DNA from: Cyanobium sp. NIES-981
GTDB taxonomy: Bacteria; Cyanobacteriota; Cyanobacteriia; PCC-6307; Cyanobiaceae
Reading direction: 5' to 3'
Assembly: GCA_945896675.1 (NCBI GenBank)
Contig: CAMDEM010000007.1
Span: 22,773 to 86,772 of the forward strand
DNA length: 64,000 bases
Shown here: positions 45,697 to 57,665 of the stretch, piece after piece
Layout: every line of letters starts with the position of its first letter
How positions within the stretch are numbered: the stretch's first letter is position 1
Made by a program: the position numbers and the translations under genes
Notes under the pieces: generated by a model
Database searches by the model: none
What the model was told of the DNA's origin: nothing
The model's input: the letters and a program-made list of their open reading frames with translations, nothing else

Positions 45697-46545
45697 CAGG
45701 CGGGCCGCATTGGCGCTGCTGGTATGGGCCACCTGGGTGAGGGTTTCACCACGCAGCACCGCCACCCGTTCTGCCACCGAGGCCACGAAGGCTGGCTCGT
45801 TGCGCTTGCCCCTGCGGGGCACCGGGGCCAGGAAGGGGCAATCGGTTTCCACCAAGAAGCGATCAGCCGGCACCTGTTGGGCGCAGGCATGGGTGGCATC
45901 GGCCTTGGGGAAGGTGACGGTGCCACTGAAACTGATGTAAAAACCGAGGCTTAAAAATTCAGCCATCTCCTCGGGCGTGCCGCCCCAGCAATGCATCACA
46001 CCCCGGGGACAGGCACCTGAGGCCGCTCTCCCTCGCAGCTCCTCGAGCATGGGCTCAGCCGCATCGCGGCAGTGGACGATGACTGGCAAATCCAGCTCAA
46101 CCGCCAAATCCAGTTGGGGCCGGAGCATCGCCAATTGCTCCTCCAGGTTCTTGTCGCGGAACAGGTCGAGCCCAAGCTCGCCGATGGCCACCACCCGGCC
46201 ATCAGCCTGGGCAGCGGCCTTAAGCACGGAAGGGGTATCGGCCTGCCAATGCTCCGTATCCAGCGGGTGAACCCCGACCGAATAACGCATTTCAGGAAAA
46301 CGATCCGCGAGGGCCCGGATCGCGGGGATTTCCGAAGGCTCAACGCAGGCGTGAACCAGGGCCTTGACCCCGGCTTGACGCCAACGCTCGGCTACCTCCT
46401 CAATGTCGTCGTCGAAATTGCGGAAGACGATGTGGCAATGGCTGTCAACAAGACAAAAATCCCCAGGAGATCCTCCGACTAGCGGTGGGGATTCCTGGAG
46501 ATTGGGGTCCTGGAGGGTGGCTTGTGGGAATTGAGAATCGCCCAT
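45670..46545 (-). CDS. tatD: TatD-family metal-dependent hydrolase
   Basis: This is a 291-residue TIM-barrel metallohydrolase of the TatD group, generally considered 3'-5' DNase/RNase-like. Metal ligands are seen in LVDSHCHIVF (His-x-His), AIGELGLDLF (Glu), LPVIVHCRDA (His), GVMHCWGGT (His) and FLVETDCPFLAP (Asp). The N-terminal 30 residues are Pro/Ser-rich and variable, so the real start may be at an internal site. It lies between rpsT and rpoB on the same strand. Confidence 0.95.
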   Translation of the reverse strand: MGDSQFPQATLQDPNLQESPPLVGGSPGDFCLVDSHCHIVFRNFDDDIEEVAERWRQAGVKALVHACVEPSEIPAIRALADRFPEMRYSVGVHPLDTEHWQADTPSVLKAAAQADGRVVAIGELGLDLFRDKNLEEQLAMLRPQLDLAVELDLPVIVHCRDAAEPMLEELRGRAASGACPRGVMHCWGGTPEEMAEFLSLGFYISFSGTVTFPKADATHACAQQVPADRFLVETDCPFLAPVPRRGKRNEPAFVASVAERVAVLRGETLTQVAHTSSANAARLFGLTLHTV

Positions 46546-46588
46546 GGGCTCAGGGCAATGGTCGAAGAACGCCGGGGCAGGGCCTGCT

Positions 46589-46915
<327 letters not shown>

Positions 46916-46973
46916 TCAGCAATTGGAAATCCTACCCTCAGGCCGCCCCTAGCTTCAAACCAAGCCAGGGTCA

Positions 46974-48332
46974 GTGGAATGGCGGCTTAGCTTGAGGGAC
47001 CTTGCCCCCTCTGCAAGTCCCGTGGTTGCCAGCCCTGCCACCTTCTCGATCACCTGCCTGCGGGATCGCGGCCAAGCCGCCGAGCGCCTCGCTGCGATTG
47101 CTGAGCGCACCAGCGGCGGCAGGCTCACCGAAGAAATGGCTCGGGTGGACGCCATCCTGGAGCAGGTACGCAGCTACGGCGACCAAGCCCTCCTGGCCCT
47201 CACTGAAAAGTTTGATGGCGTCAGGCCCGACCCCCTGCGGATTCCCCCCGAGCGCCTCGCCGAAGCCTGGGCGAGCTGCCCAGCACCGTTGCAGCAGGCC
47301 CTAGAGCTCGCCCACGGGCGAATCCTGGCCTTTCACCAACACCAGCGGCCCCAGGATCTGGCCGTCACCGGCCCCCATGGGGAACTGCTTGGCCGGCGCT
47401 GGCGACCGGTGGAGCTGGCAGGTCTTTACGTGCCTGGTGGCAGGGCCTCCTACCCGAGCACGGTGTTGATGAATGCGGTGCCAGCCAAGGTGGCTGGCGT
47501 GGCCAGGCTCGTCATGGTGACCCCGCCGGGGCCCAGTGGTGAACCCAATGCCACCGTGCTTGCCGCCGCCCACCTGGCGGGCGTGGAAGAGGTGTACCGG
47601 GTCGGTGGCGCCCAGGCGATTGGGGCCCTGGCCTACGGCACCGAAACAATCCCCAGGGTGGATGTGATCAGCGGTCCGGGCAACCTCTACGTCACCCTGG
47701 CCAAAAAGGCCGTCTACGGACGGGTGGCGATCGATTCGCTCGCCGGCCCCAGTGAGGTCTTGGTGATCGCTGACCACACGGCCCAAGTCGATCAAGTGGC
47801 CGCCGATCTGATGGCCCAAGCCGAGCACGACCCCCTGGCTGCGGCGATTTTGCTCACCACCAGCCCCCAGCTCGCCGAGCAACTGCCAGCCGCTTTGGCA
47901 GCCCAGCTCGAGGGCCACCCCCGGGCCGAAATCACCCGGCAGGCCCTGCAGGATTGGGGATTAATCGTGGTGTGTGCAGATCTGGAAGAGGCCGCAAGCC
48001 TCAGCGACTGCTTTGCCCCGGAGCACCTGGAGCTGCTGGTGGAAGATCCCGAGCCCCTCGCCGATCGCATCCACAACGCCGGAGCAATTTTCATCGGCCC
48101 CCATACCCCTGAAGCGGTAGGGGATTACTTGGCGGGTCCAAACCACACCCTGCCCACCTCCGGCACCGCCCGCTTTGCCGGCGCCCTCTGCGTCGAAACC
48201 TTTCTGCGCCACACGAGCTTGATCCGCTTCAACCAGGCAGCCCTGCAAGCCACCGGCCAAGCCGTGATCACCCTGGCAGAAAGCGAAGGGCTCCACAGCC
48301 ATGCCGAATCGGTGAGGCGGCGGCTGACGTGA
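46974..48332 (+). CDS. hisD: histidinol dehydrogenase
   Basis: This zinc enzyme performs the last two steps of histidine synthesis, oxidising L-histidinol to L-histidine with two NAD+. Zinc and catalytic residues lie in [13 protein letters not shown] (Gln), [13 protein letters not shown] (His) and [15 protein letters not shown] (Glu, His). [26 protein letters not shown] is the family signature. The start is GTG 46974, giving 452 residues. A GTG at 47022 would give about 436 residues, closer to the family norm, and is possible. It overlaps the next gene by 4 bases. Confidence 0.96.
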   Translation: MEWRLSLRDLAPSASPVVASPATFSITCLRDRGQAAERLAAIAERTSGGRLTEEMARVDAILEQVRSYGDQALLALTEKFDGVRPDPLRIPPERLAEAWASCPAPLQQALELAHGRILAFHQHQRPQDLAVTGPHGELLGRRWRPVELAGLYVPGGRASYPSTVLMNAVPAKVAGVARLVMVTPPGPSGEPNATVLAAAHLAGVEEVYRVGGAQAIGALAYGTETIPRVDVISGPGNLYVTLAKKAVYGRVAIDSLAGPSEVLVIADHTAQVDQVAADLMAQAEHDPLAAAILLTTSPQLAEQLPAALAAQLEGHPRAEITRQALQDWGLIVVCADLEEAASLSDCFAPEHLELLVEDPEPLADRIHNAGAIFIGPHTPEAVGDYLAGPNHTLPTSGTARFAGALCVETFLRHTSLIRFNQAALQATGQAVITLAESEGLHSHAESVRRRLT

Positions 48333-49330
48333 GGCCCCTTCCCCTCCGCCCGGTGCTGCTCAGCCTGGGTTCGGTTGGCGTGATGGCGGCAACTTTGGGG
48401 CTGCGGCTGTCCTCGCAAGCCACCCCTGCAGGGGTAATCGCCACGGCACCGCCGGTGGCGCTGGCCAGTAAGGCCGGTTTGCCCACCGCAGCAGACGGGC
48501 GCCATTACCCCCTGGTGCCGGCTGATCCGGCCACCACCGCTGCCCTGCTGACCCGGGTGGAGGAAGCCCTGCGCTCCCCGGCCATCCCCGAGGCAGACCT
48601 GCCGGCCCTCGGCCACCAGCAGCAGGTGATCTACCGCGTACTGGCCCACCAGCGGAACCAGGCGACCCAGGTGCGGGCAGCCCTGGCGGAACGCTGGCGG
48701 CCGGTGTTGGACCTGCACCTAGCGGCACGGCGCAACTTCATCGCCATGCACGACCCATCCCGGCGGCCCACCCACCTGCCTGCCTGGCGGATCTTGCCCC
48801 CCGAGCGAGCAGAGAACCTGCTTCAGTATTACCGGGAAGCAGCGGCCGCCACGGGCATTCCCTGGGAAGTGCTGGCCGCCGTCAACCTGGTGGAAAGTGG
48901 CATGGGCCGCATCGATGGGGTGTCGGTGGCCGATGCCCGCGGACCCATGCAGTTCCTGCCGAGCACCTGGGCCGAACCTGGTATCGGCAACGGGGGTGAC
49001 ATCCGCGATCCCCGCACCGCCATCGGTGCTGCTGCCCGCTACCTGGTGCGCCGGGGCGGGCTCAAAGACATCCGCAAGGGCCTGTGGGGCTACAACAACA
49101 GCGACCACTACGGCCGGGCGGTGCTGGCCTACGCCGCCCTGCTGCGCAACGACCCAGCGACCTACAGGGGCCTCTACCACTGGGAAATCCACTTCGCTTC
49201 CGCCGCCGGCGACCTCTGGCTGCCGGTGGGTTACAACCAGCGCAAGCCCCTACCCGCCACCACCTGGTTGCGGACCAATCTGGCCGGCGCCAACCCAGAC
49301 CAACCGGCCGTTCGGGATCTTGAGCCTTGA
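48329..49330 (+). CDS. secreted lytic transglycosylase (SLT domain)
   Basis: This is a 333-residue periplasmic protein. A hydrophobic N-terminal segment ([21 protein letters not shown]) is a signal peptide or anchor. The transglycosylase domain begins around residue 165 ([33 protein letters not shown]), where the Glu of VESGMG is the catalytic acid. [35 protein letters not shown] and [19 protein letters not shown] complete the goose-type lysozyme-like fold. It cleaves peptidoglycan to 1,6-anhydromuropeptides. It is coupled to hisD by a 4-base overlap, although the two have no obvious shared function. Confidence 0.9.
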   Translation: MRPLPLRPVLLSLGSVGVMAATLGLRLSSQATPAGVIATAPPVALASKAGLPTAADGRHYPLVPADPATTAALLTRVEEALRSPAIPEADLPALGHQQQVIYRVLAHQRNQATQVRAALAERWRPVLDLHLAARRNFIAMHDPSRRPTHLPAWRILPPERAENLLQYYREAAAATGIPWEVLAAVNLVESGMGRIDGVSVADARGPMQFLPSTWAEPGIGNGGDIRDPRTAIGAAARYLVRRGGLKDIRKGLWGYNNSDHYGRAVLAYAALLRNDPATYRGLYHWEIHFASAAGDLWLPVGYNQRKPLPATTWLRTNLAGANPDQPAVRDLEP

Positions 49331-49364
49331 CGGGGCTTTAACCCGAGGGGACTAGGCAGCTGGT

Positions 49365-50081
49365 TTAGCGCTTGGCCAGATCCCGAACGCCGGGCACCCC
49401 ATCCACGATTTCACCCACCAAAACTTGGTCGGTGATGTCAACGAACAGGCCGTTCTCCAGCACCCCAGGGAGATTATTGATCTCTTTCTCAAGGGCGGCT
49501 GGGTTAGTAATTCCTCCAGCAAATTTGGCATCCAGCACCAAGTTGCCCTGGTCGGTTACCACCGGCCCCGCCTTGCGGACCGCCATGCGCAGCTGGGCCT
49601 CCGCCCCCATCTCCTTGAGCTGGCCTTGTACCTGGCGCCAGGCGCCGGGAAGCACCTCCACGGGGAGGAGGAAACCGAGATTGAGCGTGTCCACCAATTT
49701 GGTGGAATCCACTACCACCACGAAGCGATCCGCGCGGCGGGCCACCAGTTTTTCCTGCACGTGGCAGGCCCCACCGCCCTTGATCAACTGGAAAGAGGGA
49801 TCCACTTCATCGGCGCCATCGATGGCGAGGTCGATCCGATCAATGGCATTCAGGCTCTTCAGGGGAATGCCCAGCTCAGCCGCCAAAACCTCGCCCTGGA
49901 AGGAGGTGGTCACTCCCACGATGTCGTTGAGATCACCGCGCCGGAGCTTGGCGCCCAGGGCCTGAATCATCAGGGCCGCCGTAGATCCAGATCCCAGACC
50001 CAGCACCATGCCATCGCGGATCTGCTCCACAGCCGCCTCGGCCACGGCCTGTTTCATCTGGTCTTGCAGATCCGACATCAC
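49365..50081 (-). CDS. rpiA: ribose-5-phosphate isomerase A
   Basis: This 238-residue enzyme interconverts ribose 5-phosphate and ribulose 5-phosphate, in the Calvin cycle and the pentose phosphate pathway. The phosphate-binding motif is [46 protein letters not shown] holds the catalytic Asp and Glu/Lys residues. Both ATGs at 50081 and 50078 are possible starts (MMSDLQDQM). It is convergent with the transglycosylase gene and 27 bases from the end of the HtrA-type protease gene. Confidence 0.98.
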   Translation of the reverse strand: MMSDLQDQMKQAVAEAAVEQIRDGMVLGLGSGSTAALMIQALGAKLRRGDLNDIVGVTTSFQGEVLAAELGIPLKSLNAIDRIDLAIDGADEVDPSFQLIKGGGACHVQEKLVARRADRFVVVVDSTKLVDTLNLGFLLPVEVLPGAWRQVQGQLKEMGAEAQLRMAVRKAGPVVTDQGNLVLDAKFAGGITNPAALEKEINNLPGVLENGLFVDITDQVLVGEIVDGVPGVRDLAKR

Positions 50082-50108
50082 GGGTGGGCTCGGGGCCGCG
50101 ACCGTAGC

Positions 50109-51305
<1,197 letters not shown>

Positions 51306-51389
51306 CTAGGGGGACTGCCCGGGCATCAGGGACGGTTGCCATCACCCCCTTGAACCCGCCTAAGTTGCTCGGCATTCCGTGAGGACGCC

Positions 51390-51680
51390 ATGCCCGCAAT
51401 CCCCCCCGGCAGCCGCCAACGTTGCAGCCTCTGCCAAGTGGAAATCCAGGGAATGGTGGGGGGCAACGAGCTGGTGCATTTCAGCCAAGGGGCACCCGGA
51501 ACCCGCGCCAAGCTTTGGGCCCGAGTGTGCCAGTACCTGCGCAGCGATGGGCAAAAGGGGCAGTGCCTCAACCAGGACATCAGCCTGCGGGGCACCGTGC
51601 AGCCCAACGATTACTTCGCCGAAGCCCCCGTGATCCAACTGCCCCCCATGCCAGGGGCGGGCGAGCCAACCGTCGACTGA
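51390..51680 (+). CDS. small Cys-containing protein, unknown function
   Basis: This is a 96-residue protein. The start has a CxxC pair (RQRCSLCQVEIQGMVGG), and two further cysteines occur in VCQYLRSDGQKGQCLNQD, so it could bind a metal such as zinc or form disulfides. The rest (ELVHFSQGAPGTRAKLWARV; NDYFAEAPVIQL) has no known motif. It looks like a soluble picocyanobacterial protein of unknown function. It is divergent from the HtrA-type protease and upstream of rimP on the same strand, 175 bases away. Confidence 0.65.
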   Translation: MPAIPPGSRQRCSLCQVEIQGMVGGNELVHFSQGAPGTRAKLWARVCQYLRSDGQKGQCLNQDISLRGTVQPNDYFAEAPVIQLPPMPGAGEPTVD

Positions 51681-51855
51681 ATGCGTCCGCCGACTGAAAT
51701 CATTAGCAGCCATCCCGTAAGGTGACGTTGTGCCCGGCGGGCATTTCCTTTGATTCCAGTCGGTTGGGGTTTGCACCCCACAGATCGGAAGCAAGGGCAG
51801 TTTTCCAAAACTGCAGCAGCCGGCGGGCTTCACCGCCCTACCTGCACCAGCAGTT

Positions 51856-52323
51856 TTGCCCGATCCGCTCAACTCCGAACTCGAACGGCTTGCCCAAGGC
51901 GCAGCCGCCCAGGTCGGCTTTGCGGTCGTTGGGGTTCAAGTGCTGAGTCATCGCATCCCGATGACGGTTCAGGTCCTGGTGCAACGCACCGATGGCAGCG
52001 ACATCAGCCTCGACGAATGTGCCTCCTTGAGCGCACCCCTCGGCGAGGCGATGGATGCGGCCGGACTGCTCGCTGACGCCTATGTTTTGGAAGTCAGCAG
52101 TCCAGGTGTCAGCGACGAGCTGCAGGACGACCGGGATTTCCGCAGTTTTCGCGGCTTCCCGATCGAAGTGCAATTCCGCGATGCCAAAGGCGAAACCGTC
52201 TGCAGCGAAGGGCTTTTGCTCGAGCGTGACGACACCTCCGTGCACCTCAACCTGCGGGGCCGCACCAAGCGCATCCCACGCTGTGACCTGATCAGCGTGC
52301 GGCTGGTCACTCCCACCGAGTGA
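51856..52323 (+). CDS. rimP: ribosome maturation factor RimP
   Basis: This 155-residue protein is needed for 30S subunit maturation. It has an N-terminal domain with the strand RIPMTVQVLVQRTDGSDISLDECASLS and the conserved ADAYVLEVSSPGVSDEL segment. These are followed by a C-terminal SH3-like barrel (GFPIEVQFRDAKG ... LNLRGRTKRIPRCDLISVRLV). The start is TTG at 51856 (LPDPLNSELERLAQ). It leads the standard rimP-nusA-ylxR-infB operon. The spacer before it holds weak hairpins such as TGCCC-GGC-GGGCA near 51734 but no clear promoter. Confidence 0.93.
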   Translation: MPDPLNSELERLAQGAAAQVGFAVVGVQVLSHRIPMTVQVLVQRTDGSDISLDECASLSAPLGEAMDAAGLLADAYVLEVSSPGVSDELQDDRDFRSFRGFPIEVQFRDAKGETVCSEGLLLERDDTSVHLNLRGRTKRIPRCDLISVRLVTPTE

Positions 52324-52373
52324 CCAGCTTTTCAAACCTGTCTCGCCTCCTGACCATTTCCCTCCCCTGATCC

Positions 52374-53852
52374 ATGGCTCTGGTTCTTCTCCCCGGTCTG
52401 AACAACCTGATCGAGGACATCAGCGAAGAAAAGAAATTGCCGCCTGCCGTGGTGGAGGCCGCCCTGCGCGAGGCCCTGCTCAAGGGCTATGAGCGCTACC
52501 GGCGCACCCTTTACCTGGGCATCAGCGAAGACCCCTTTGAGGAGGACTACTTCTCCAACTTCGATGTGGGCCTCGATCTCGAGGAAGAGGGCTACCGGGT
52601 CCTGGCTTCAAAAATCATCGTTGAAGAGATCGAAAGCGAAGACCACCAAATCGCCTTGGCTGAAGTGCAGCAGGTGGCCGAAGACGCCCAGATCGGCGAC
52701 ACGGTGGTGCTTGATGTCACCCCAGAAAAAGACGACTTCGGTCGCATGGCCGCCTCCACCACCAAGCAGGTGTTGGCCCAGAAGCTGCGCGACCAACAGC
52801 GCCGCATGATCCAAGAGGAATTTGCGGACCTGGAAGATCCCGTCCTGACATCCCGGGTGATTCGCTTTGAGCGCCAGTCCGTGATCATGGCCGTGAGTTC
52901 GGGATTGGGCCGGCCTGAAGTGGAGGCAGAGCTTCCCCGCCGCGACCAACTCCCCAACGACAACTACCGGGCAAACGCCACCTTCAAAGTGTTCTTGAAG
53001 GAAGTGAGCGAAATCGCCCGCCGCGGTCCCCAGCTGTTTGTGAGCCGGTCCAACGCCGGCCTGGTGGTCTACCTGTTTGAAAACGAGGTCCCTGAAATCC
53101 AGGAAGGCTCCGTCCGCATCGTGGCCGTGGCCCGCGAAGCCAATCCCCCAAGTCGCTCGGTCGGCCCCCGCACCAAGGTGGCCGTCGACAGCGTCGAGCG
53201 GGAAGTGGACCCCGTCGGTGCCTGCATCGGCGCCCGGGGCTCCCGCATCCAACAGGTGGTGAATGAGCTGCGCGGCGAAAAAATTGATGTGATCCGCTGG
53301 TCTCCCGATCCTGGGCAGTACATCGCCAACTCCCTCAGCCCAGCCCGGGTGGAAATGGTTCGCCTCGTTGACCCCGAAGGCCAACATGCCCACGTGCTGG
53401 TGCCACCGGACCAACTCAGCCTGGCCATTGGCCGGGAAGGTCAAAACGTGCGCTTGGCGGCCCGCCTGACCGGCTGGAAAATCGACATCAAGAACGCCAC
53501 CGAGTACGACCAGGTCAGCGAAGACGCCGTGGTGTCTGAGTTGGTCGCCCAGCGCCAGGAGGAAGAAGCCCTTCAGGCCGAAGCCGAATCCCGCCTTGAA
53601 GCGGAACAGGCCCTGCGGGCCGAAGAAGATGCCCGGCTCCGGGAGCTCTATCCGCTGCCCGAAGACGAGGATGGGTATGAGGAAGAGGTCGAAGCCGAAG
53701 CGGACTACACCGAAGAGGTTTCAGCTGAAGAGGTCTCCCCTGAAGCTGAAGAACTCGCCGCAGAAGTCGAAGACGGGGCCGCAGAAGCCGAAGAGGGTTC
53801 CCCAGAAGCTGATGCCGAGGCTGAAATCGGCACCACGGATGGGGCCCGGTGA
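52374..53852 (+). CDS. nusA: transcription termination/antitermination factor NusA
   Basis: This is a 492-residue elongation factor acting on pausing, termination and antitermination. It has an N-terminal RNAP-binding domain (ALVLLPGLNNLIEDISEEKKLPPAVVEAALREALLKGYERYRR). An S1 domain and two KH domains follow, where GACIGARGSRIQQVVNELRGEKIDVI is KH1 and SLAIGREGQNVRLAARLTGW is KH2. The last 90 residues are strongly acidic (runs of Glu, Asp and Ala) and low in complexity, replacing the helix-hairpin-helix end of E. coli NusA. It overlaps ylxR by 4 bases. Confidence 0.97.
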   Translation: MALVLLPGLNNLIEDISEEKKLPPAVVEAALREALLKGYERYRRTLYLGISEDPFEEDYFSNFDVGLDLEEEGYRVLASKIIVEEIESEDHQIALAEVQQVAEDAQIGDTVVLDVTPEKDDFGRMAASTTKQVLAQKLRDQQRRMIQEEFADLEDPVLTSRVIRFERQSVIMAVSSGLGRPEVEAELPRRDQLPNDNYRANATFKVFLKEVSEIARRGPQLFVSRSNAGLVVYLFENEVPEIQEGSVRIVAVAREANPPSRSVGPRTKVAVDSVEREVDPVGACIGARGSRIQQVVNELRGEKIDVIRWSPDPGQYIANSLSPARVEMVRLVDPEGQHAHVLVPPDQLSLAIGREGQNVRLAARLTGWKIDIKNATEYDQVSEDAVVSELVAQRQEEEALQAEAESRLEAEQALRAEEDARLRELYPLPEDEDGYEEEVEAEADYTEEVSAEEVSPEAEELAAEVEDGAAEAEEGSPEADAEAEIGTTDGAR

Positions 53853-54127
53853 AACCCAAGCCCGTGCTTCGGCGCTGTGTGAGCTGTCGAGAGTTGCTGA
53901 ACCGTCAGCAACTCTGGCGAATCATCAGACTGGCCGAAGGGGGAATCGGGTTGGATCAGGGGATGGGCCGTTCGGCCTACCTCTGCCCCAATCAGGTGTG
54001 TTTAGAGGAGGCGAAACGACGCAAACGACTGCAACGGGCCCTGCGCTGCCAGGTTGCTGAAACGATCGTCGAGACTCTCGAACAGCGACTGAATACCAGC
54101 GCTGATCCCGCCTCTGAGGCAAGATGA
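53849..54127 (+). CDS. ylxR: YlxR family (DUF448) nucleic-acid-binding protein
   Basis: This is a 92-residue basic protein of the YlxR/DUF448 family found between nusA and infB in many bacteria. [21 protein letters not shown] and [29 protein letters not shown] are the conserved segments, with the GRSAYLC motif central. It may bind RNA or act as a small regulator, as suggested for its relatives. It starts with GTG overlapping the nusA stop. infB's first available start overlaps its end, but I place the infB start downstream. Confidence 0.93.
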   Translation: MKPKPVLRRCVSCRELLNRQQLWRIIRLAEGGIGLDQGMGRSAYLCPNQVCLEEAKRRKRLQRALRCQVAETIVETLEQRLNTSADPASEAR

Positions 54128-54210
54128 CAACTGGCCGCCAAGCGCGTGCGGCCTGGTTCCCCTCGGCCCCTTCACGGGCGGCCCCTGGGAGCCGACCACT
54201 GGAGACCTTA

Positions 54211-57200
54211 ATGACCAGCAGCGGCAAAGTCAGAATTTATGAGCTATCCAGGGACATGGGCCTGGATAACAAGGACGTGCTCGATGCCGCCATCCAGCTT
54301 GGTGTTGCCGCGAAAAGCCACAGCAGCTCGATCAGCGACGACGAAGCAGCAAAGATCCGATCCTTGATCTCAAAAGGCGGCTCAGCTCAACCCAACGCAG
54401 GAGCACCTGCCGGCGTGGCACCTAGCAAAGCAATCCTGTCGGTGAAGAAAGCGGAAGCTACGCCTGCTGCAGCCCCACTCACACCGGCGGCACCGGCACG
54501 CCCCGCCGCCCCGAGTTCGCCCAAGTCCCCCGTGGTCGTGGCGAAGCCTGTTACTCCGGCCAAGCCGGAAATTGTGGCCAAACCCGCCATCTCGGCCAAG
54601 CCAGCGGCTCCAGCCAAGCCAGAAATTGTGGCCAAGCCAGCGGCTTCGGCAAAGCCCCCCATTGTCGTGGCAAAGCCAGAAATTGTGGCGAAGCCTGTAA
54701 CTCCAGTCAAGCCTGCTGCCCCAGCCAAGCCCCCCGTGGTCGTGGCGAAGCCTGCTGCCCCAGCCAAGCCCCCGGTGATCACTGGCCAGCCCGTGGCAGC
54801 AGTGCCGGCAAGGCCGATCACCCCCTCACCCAAACCGGCAGCCCCTGCCACCAAGCCAGCGGCTCCCCTGGGCAAACCCGCTGCTAGCGCAGCCAAGCCC
54901 CCGGTGATCGCTGGTAAGCCGCCGATGCCGAAGCCGGTGGTGATCGCATCGAAACCGCCAGCCCGACCTGCCTCAGCGGCTCCCGCTCCAAGCCGTAAAC
55001 CCGAACTCCCTAGCCGCCCAGCCCCTGGCAAGCCCCAACTGGTCGGCCGTCCCGTCAGCGGCGCACCGGCGGGCACCAGCAGCCGTCCTGCTCCGCCGGC
55101 CGGCCGCGCCCCCTTGAGCCAGCGCCCGCCCCAACCCCAGCGCTCCGGCACGCCCGCCCCGATTCGCCCAGGCCAAGCCGGTGGCGCCCGCCCCGCAGCC
55201 CCGGGCCGTCCCGCCCCCAGCCCCCTGGAGTTGGTCGGCAAACCCATTCGCCGCGATAGCGCTGGTCCAGCTGGCGCCGGTGGCAACCGTCCCGCCGCCC
55301 CTGGCCGTCCTGGGATGCCCACGGGCATGCGCAAGCCCATGGCTCCTGGGGAGCTCATGCAGCTGCAAAAACCCGGACCCGGTCGCCCCATTGCCCCACC
55401 ACCCAGGCGCGCCGGTGAGCGCACCGAAGTAGGAGCTGCTGCCCCCGGGGGCGGCACAGGAACGCCTGATCTCGTGCGGCCCACCGCCACACCACCAGCC
55501 GCCCCCCGCCGCCCCGGATTCCGGGCGCCCACGGCTGCCGGAGCCGCAGGCCGCCCCCGCCGTCCCGATTGGGACGACACCGCCAAGCTGGAGGCCCTGC
55601 GCAGCCGGACGCCGCAGAAGCAGCGCACCAAGGTGCACATCATTGGCGAAAACGATGATGCGCTGACAGCCGAAACCGGTGGCTACGCCGGTGAGCAGGA
55701 AGCCATGGTGCTGCAGGCCAGCCTGGCCAGGCCTGCCAAGCCCCGCACTCCCGGGGCCCCACCCGCCAAGCCGATGGCGGCCATGCGCAAGCGCAAAAAG
55801 GAAACCACCCGCCAGCGCCAGCGCCGCCGTGCCATGGAGCTCCGGGCTTCCCGCGAAGCCAAGCAGGTCCGGCCGGAAATGCTTGTTGTGCCGGAGGGCA
55901 ACCTCACGGTGCAGGAGCTCGCCGACAAGCTCAGCGTCGAGAGCTCCGAGATCATCAAGAGCCTCTTCTTCAAGGGTGTCATCGCCACGGTGACCCAAAC
56001 CCTTGACCTCTCCACAATCGAAGCCGTGGCCGAGGAATTCGGCGTCCCGGTGCTGGAAGACGACGTTCAAGAAGCCGCCAAGAAGACGGTGGAGATGATC
56101 GAGGAAAGCGACTTCGCCCACCTGATCCGTCGCCCACCTGTGGTCACCGTGATGGGCCACGTCGACCATGGCAAAACCAGCCTGCTCGATTCGATCCGCA
56201 AAACCCGCGTCACCGCTGGCGAAGCCGGGGGGATCACCCAGCACATCGGTGCCTACCAAGTGGAGGTTCCCCACGCTGGTGAACTACGCAAAATCACCTT
56301 CCTGGACACGCCGGGCCACGAAGCCTTCACGGCCATGCGCGCCCGCGGTACCAAGGTCACCGACGTGGCCGTGCTGGTGGTGGCGGCCGACGACGGCGTG
56401 CGGCCCCAAACCCTGGAAGCCATCAGCCACGCGCGCGCAGCTGAGGTGCCCATCGTGGTGGCGATCAACAAGATCGATAAAGAGGGAGCCTCCCCGGAAC
56501 GGGTGAAGCAGGAGCTCTCCGGTCTCGACCTGGTGGCCGAAGACTGGGGCGGCAACACCGTGATGGTGCCCGTGAGCGCCATCAAGGGCGAGAACGTCGA
56601 CAAGTTGCTGGAGATGATCCTGCTGGTCACGGAGGTGGAAGACCTCAAGGCCAACCCCGATCGGATGGCGAAGGGCACCGTGATCGAAGCCCACCTCGAC
56701 AAAGCCAAGGGCCCCGTCGCCACCCTGTTGGTGCAAAACGGCACCCTGCGCGCTGGTGATGTGCTGGCGGCAGGCCCCGTATTGGGCAAGGTGCGAGCCA
56801 TGGTGGATGACACCGGTAAGCGGGTTAAAGAAGCTGGGCCCTCCTACGCCGTTGAAGCCCTGGGCTTCAGCGAAGTGCCCACCGCCGGCGACGAGTTCGA
56901 GGTTTACCCCGACGAAAAAACAGCCCGCTCTGTGGTTGGCGATCGCGCCAACGAAGCCAGGGCGACGCGCCTGGCCCAACAGATGGCCTCCCGCCGGGTT
57001 TCCCTGGCCTCGATGTCCAGCCAGGCCAGCGAAGGCGATCTCAAGGAACTCAACCTCATCCTCAAGGCGGATGTCCAGGGTTCCGTGGAAGCCATCCTGG
57101 GATCCCTTGAACAGCTGCCCCAGGGCGAAGTTCAGGTACGGGTGTTGCTCTCCGCCCCAGGCGAGATCACCGAGACGGACGTCGACCTCGCGGCTGCGTC

Positions 57201-57657
57201 TGGTGCTGTGATCATTGGTTTCAATACCTCCATGGCCCCCGGCGCGAAGCGAGCTTCCGATGCCACGGGCGTGGATGTGCGCGACTACGACGTCATCTAC
57301 AAACTGCTCGAGGACATCCAAATGGCCATGGAAGGCCTGCTGGAACCCGAGATGGTGGAAGAAAGCCTTGGCCAAGCCGAGGTGCGTGCCGTCTTCACGA
57401 TTGGCAAGAACGCCGTCGCCGGTTGCTATGTCACCAATGGCAAGCTGCAACGCAACTGCAAGGTGCGGGTGTTCCGCGGCAAAGAGAAGGTCTACGAGGG
57501 CGACCTCAACTCCCTGCGTCGCAACAAGGACGACGTCAAGGAAGTGGCCACCGGCTTCGAGTGCGGCATCGGCACCGATCGGTTCAACAGCTGGCAGGAA
57601 GGGGATCGGGTTGAGGCTTACAAGCTGGTCACCCAGCGCCGCACCCTGAGCACCTAA
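54211..57657 (+). CDS. infB: translation initiation factor IF-2
   Basis: This is a 1148-residue GTPase that places initiator tRNA on the 30S subunit and helps subunit joining. ATG 54211 ([27 protein letters not shown]) gives the cyanobacterial N-domain. About 430 residues of Ala/Pro/Lys-rich, partly repetitive linker follow (repeats like KPEIVAKPA and [14 protein letters not shown]). The G domain has [12 protein letters not shown] (residues about 648-660), [22 protein letters not shown] and [11 protein letters not shown]. The C-terminal domains ([11 protein letters not shown] ... [18 protein letters not shown]) are complete. The long linker is usual for cyanobacterial IF-2. Confidence 0.98.
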   Translation: MTSSGKVRIYELSRDMGLDNKDVLDAAIQLGVAAKSHSSSISDDEAAKIRSLISKGGSAQPNAGAPAGVAPSKAILSVKKAEATPAAAPLTPAAPARPAAPSSPKSPVVVAKPVTPAKPEIVAKPAISAKPAAPAKPEIVAKPAASAKPPIVVAKPEIVAKPVTPVKPAAPAKPPVVVAKPAAPAKPPVITGQPVAAVPARPITPSPKPAAPATKPAAPLGKPAASAAKPPVIAGKPPMPKPVVIASKPPARPASAAPAPSRKPELPSRPAPGKPQLVGRPVSGAPAGTSSRPAPPAGRAPLSQRPPQPQRSGTPAPIRPGQAGGARPAAPGRPAPSPLELVGKPIRRDSAGPAGAGGNRPAAPGRPGMPTGMRKPMAPGELMQLQKPGPGRPIAPPPRRAGERTEVGAAAPGGGTGTPDLVRPTATPPAAPRRPGFRAPTAAGAAGRPRRPDWDDTAKLEALRSRTPQKQRTKVHIIGENDDALTAETGGYAGEQEAMVLQASLARPAKPRTPGAPPAKPMAAMRKRKKETTRQRQRRRAMELRASREAKQVRPEMLVVPEGNLTVQELADKLSVESSEIIKSLFFKGVIATVTQTLDLSTIEAVAEEFGVPVLEDDVQEAAKKTVEMIEESDFAHLIRRPPVVTVMGHVDHGKTSLLDSIRKTRVTAGEAGGITQHIGAYQVEVPHAGELRKITFLDTPGHEAFTAMRARGTKVTDVAVLVVAADDGVRPQTLEAISHARAAEVPIVVAINKIDKEGASPERVKQELSGLDLVAEDWGGNTVMVPVSAIKGENVDKLLEMILLVTEVEDLKANPDRMAKGTVIEAHLDKAKGPVATLLVQNGTLRAGDVLAAGPVLGKVRAMVDDTGKRVKEAGPSYAVEALGFSEVPTAGDEFEVYPDEKTARSVVGDRANEARATRLAQQMASRRVSLASMSSQASEGDLKELNLILKADVQGSVEAILGSLEQLPQGEVQVRVLLSAPGEITETDVDLAAASGAVIIGFNTSMAPGAKRASDATGVDVRDYDVIYKLLEDIQMAMEGLLEPEMVEESLGQAEVRAVFTIGKNAVAGCYVTNGKLQRNCKVRVFRGKEKVYEGDLNSLRRNKDDVKEVATGFECGIGTDRFNSWQEGDRVEAYKLVTQRRTLST

Positions 57658-57665
57658 CAGCCGCC

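Noticed and set aside
51734..51765. Terminator before rimP (TGCCC-GGC-GGGCA then TTTCCTTT)
   Set aside because: The stem is only five pairs and the T-run is interrupted, so I did not list it as a feature.
54540..54900. CRISPR-like repeats in infB
   Set aside because: The repeats are in frame, encode Lys-Pro-Ala units, vary in length and have no unique spacers.
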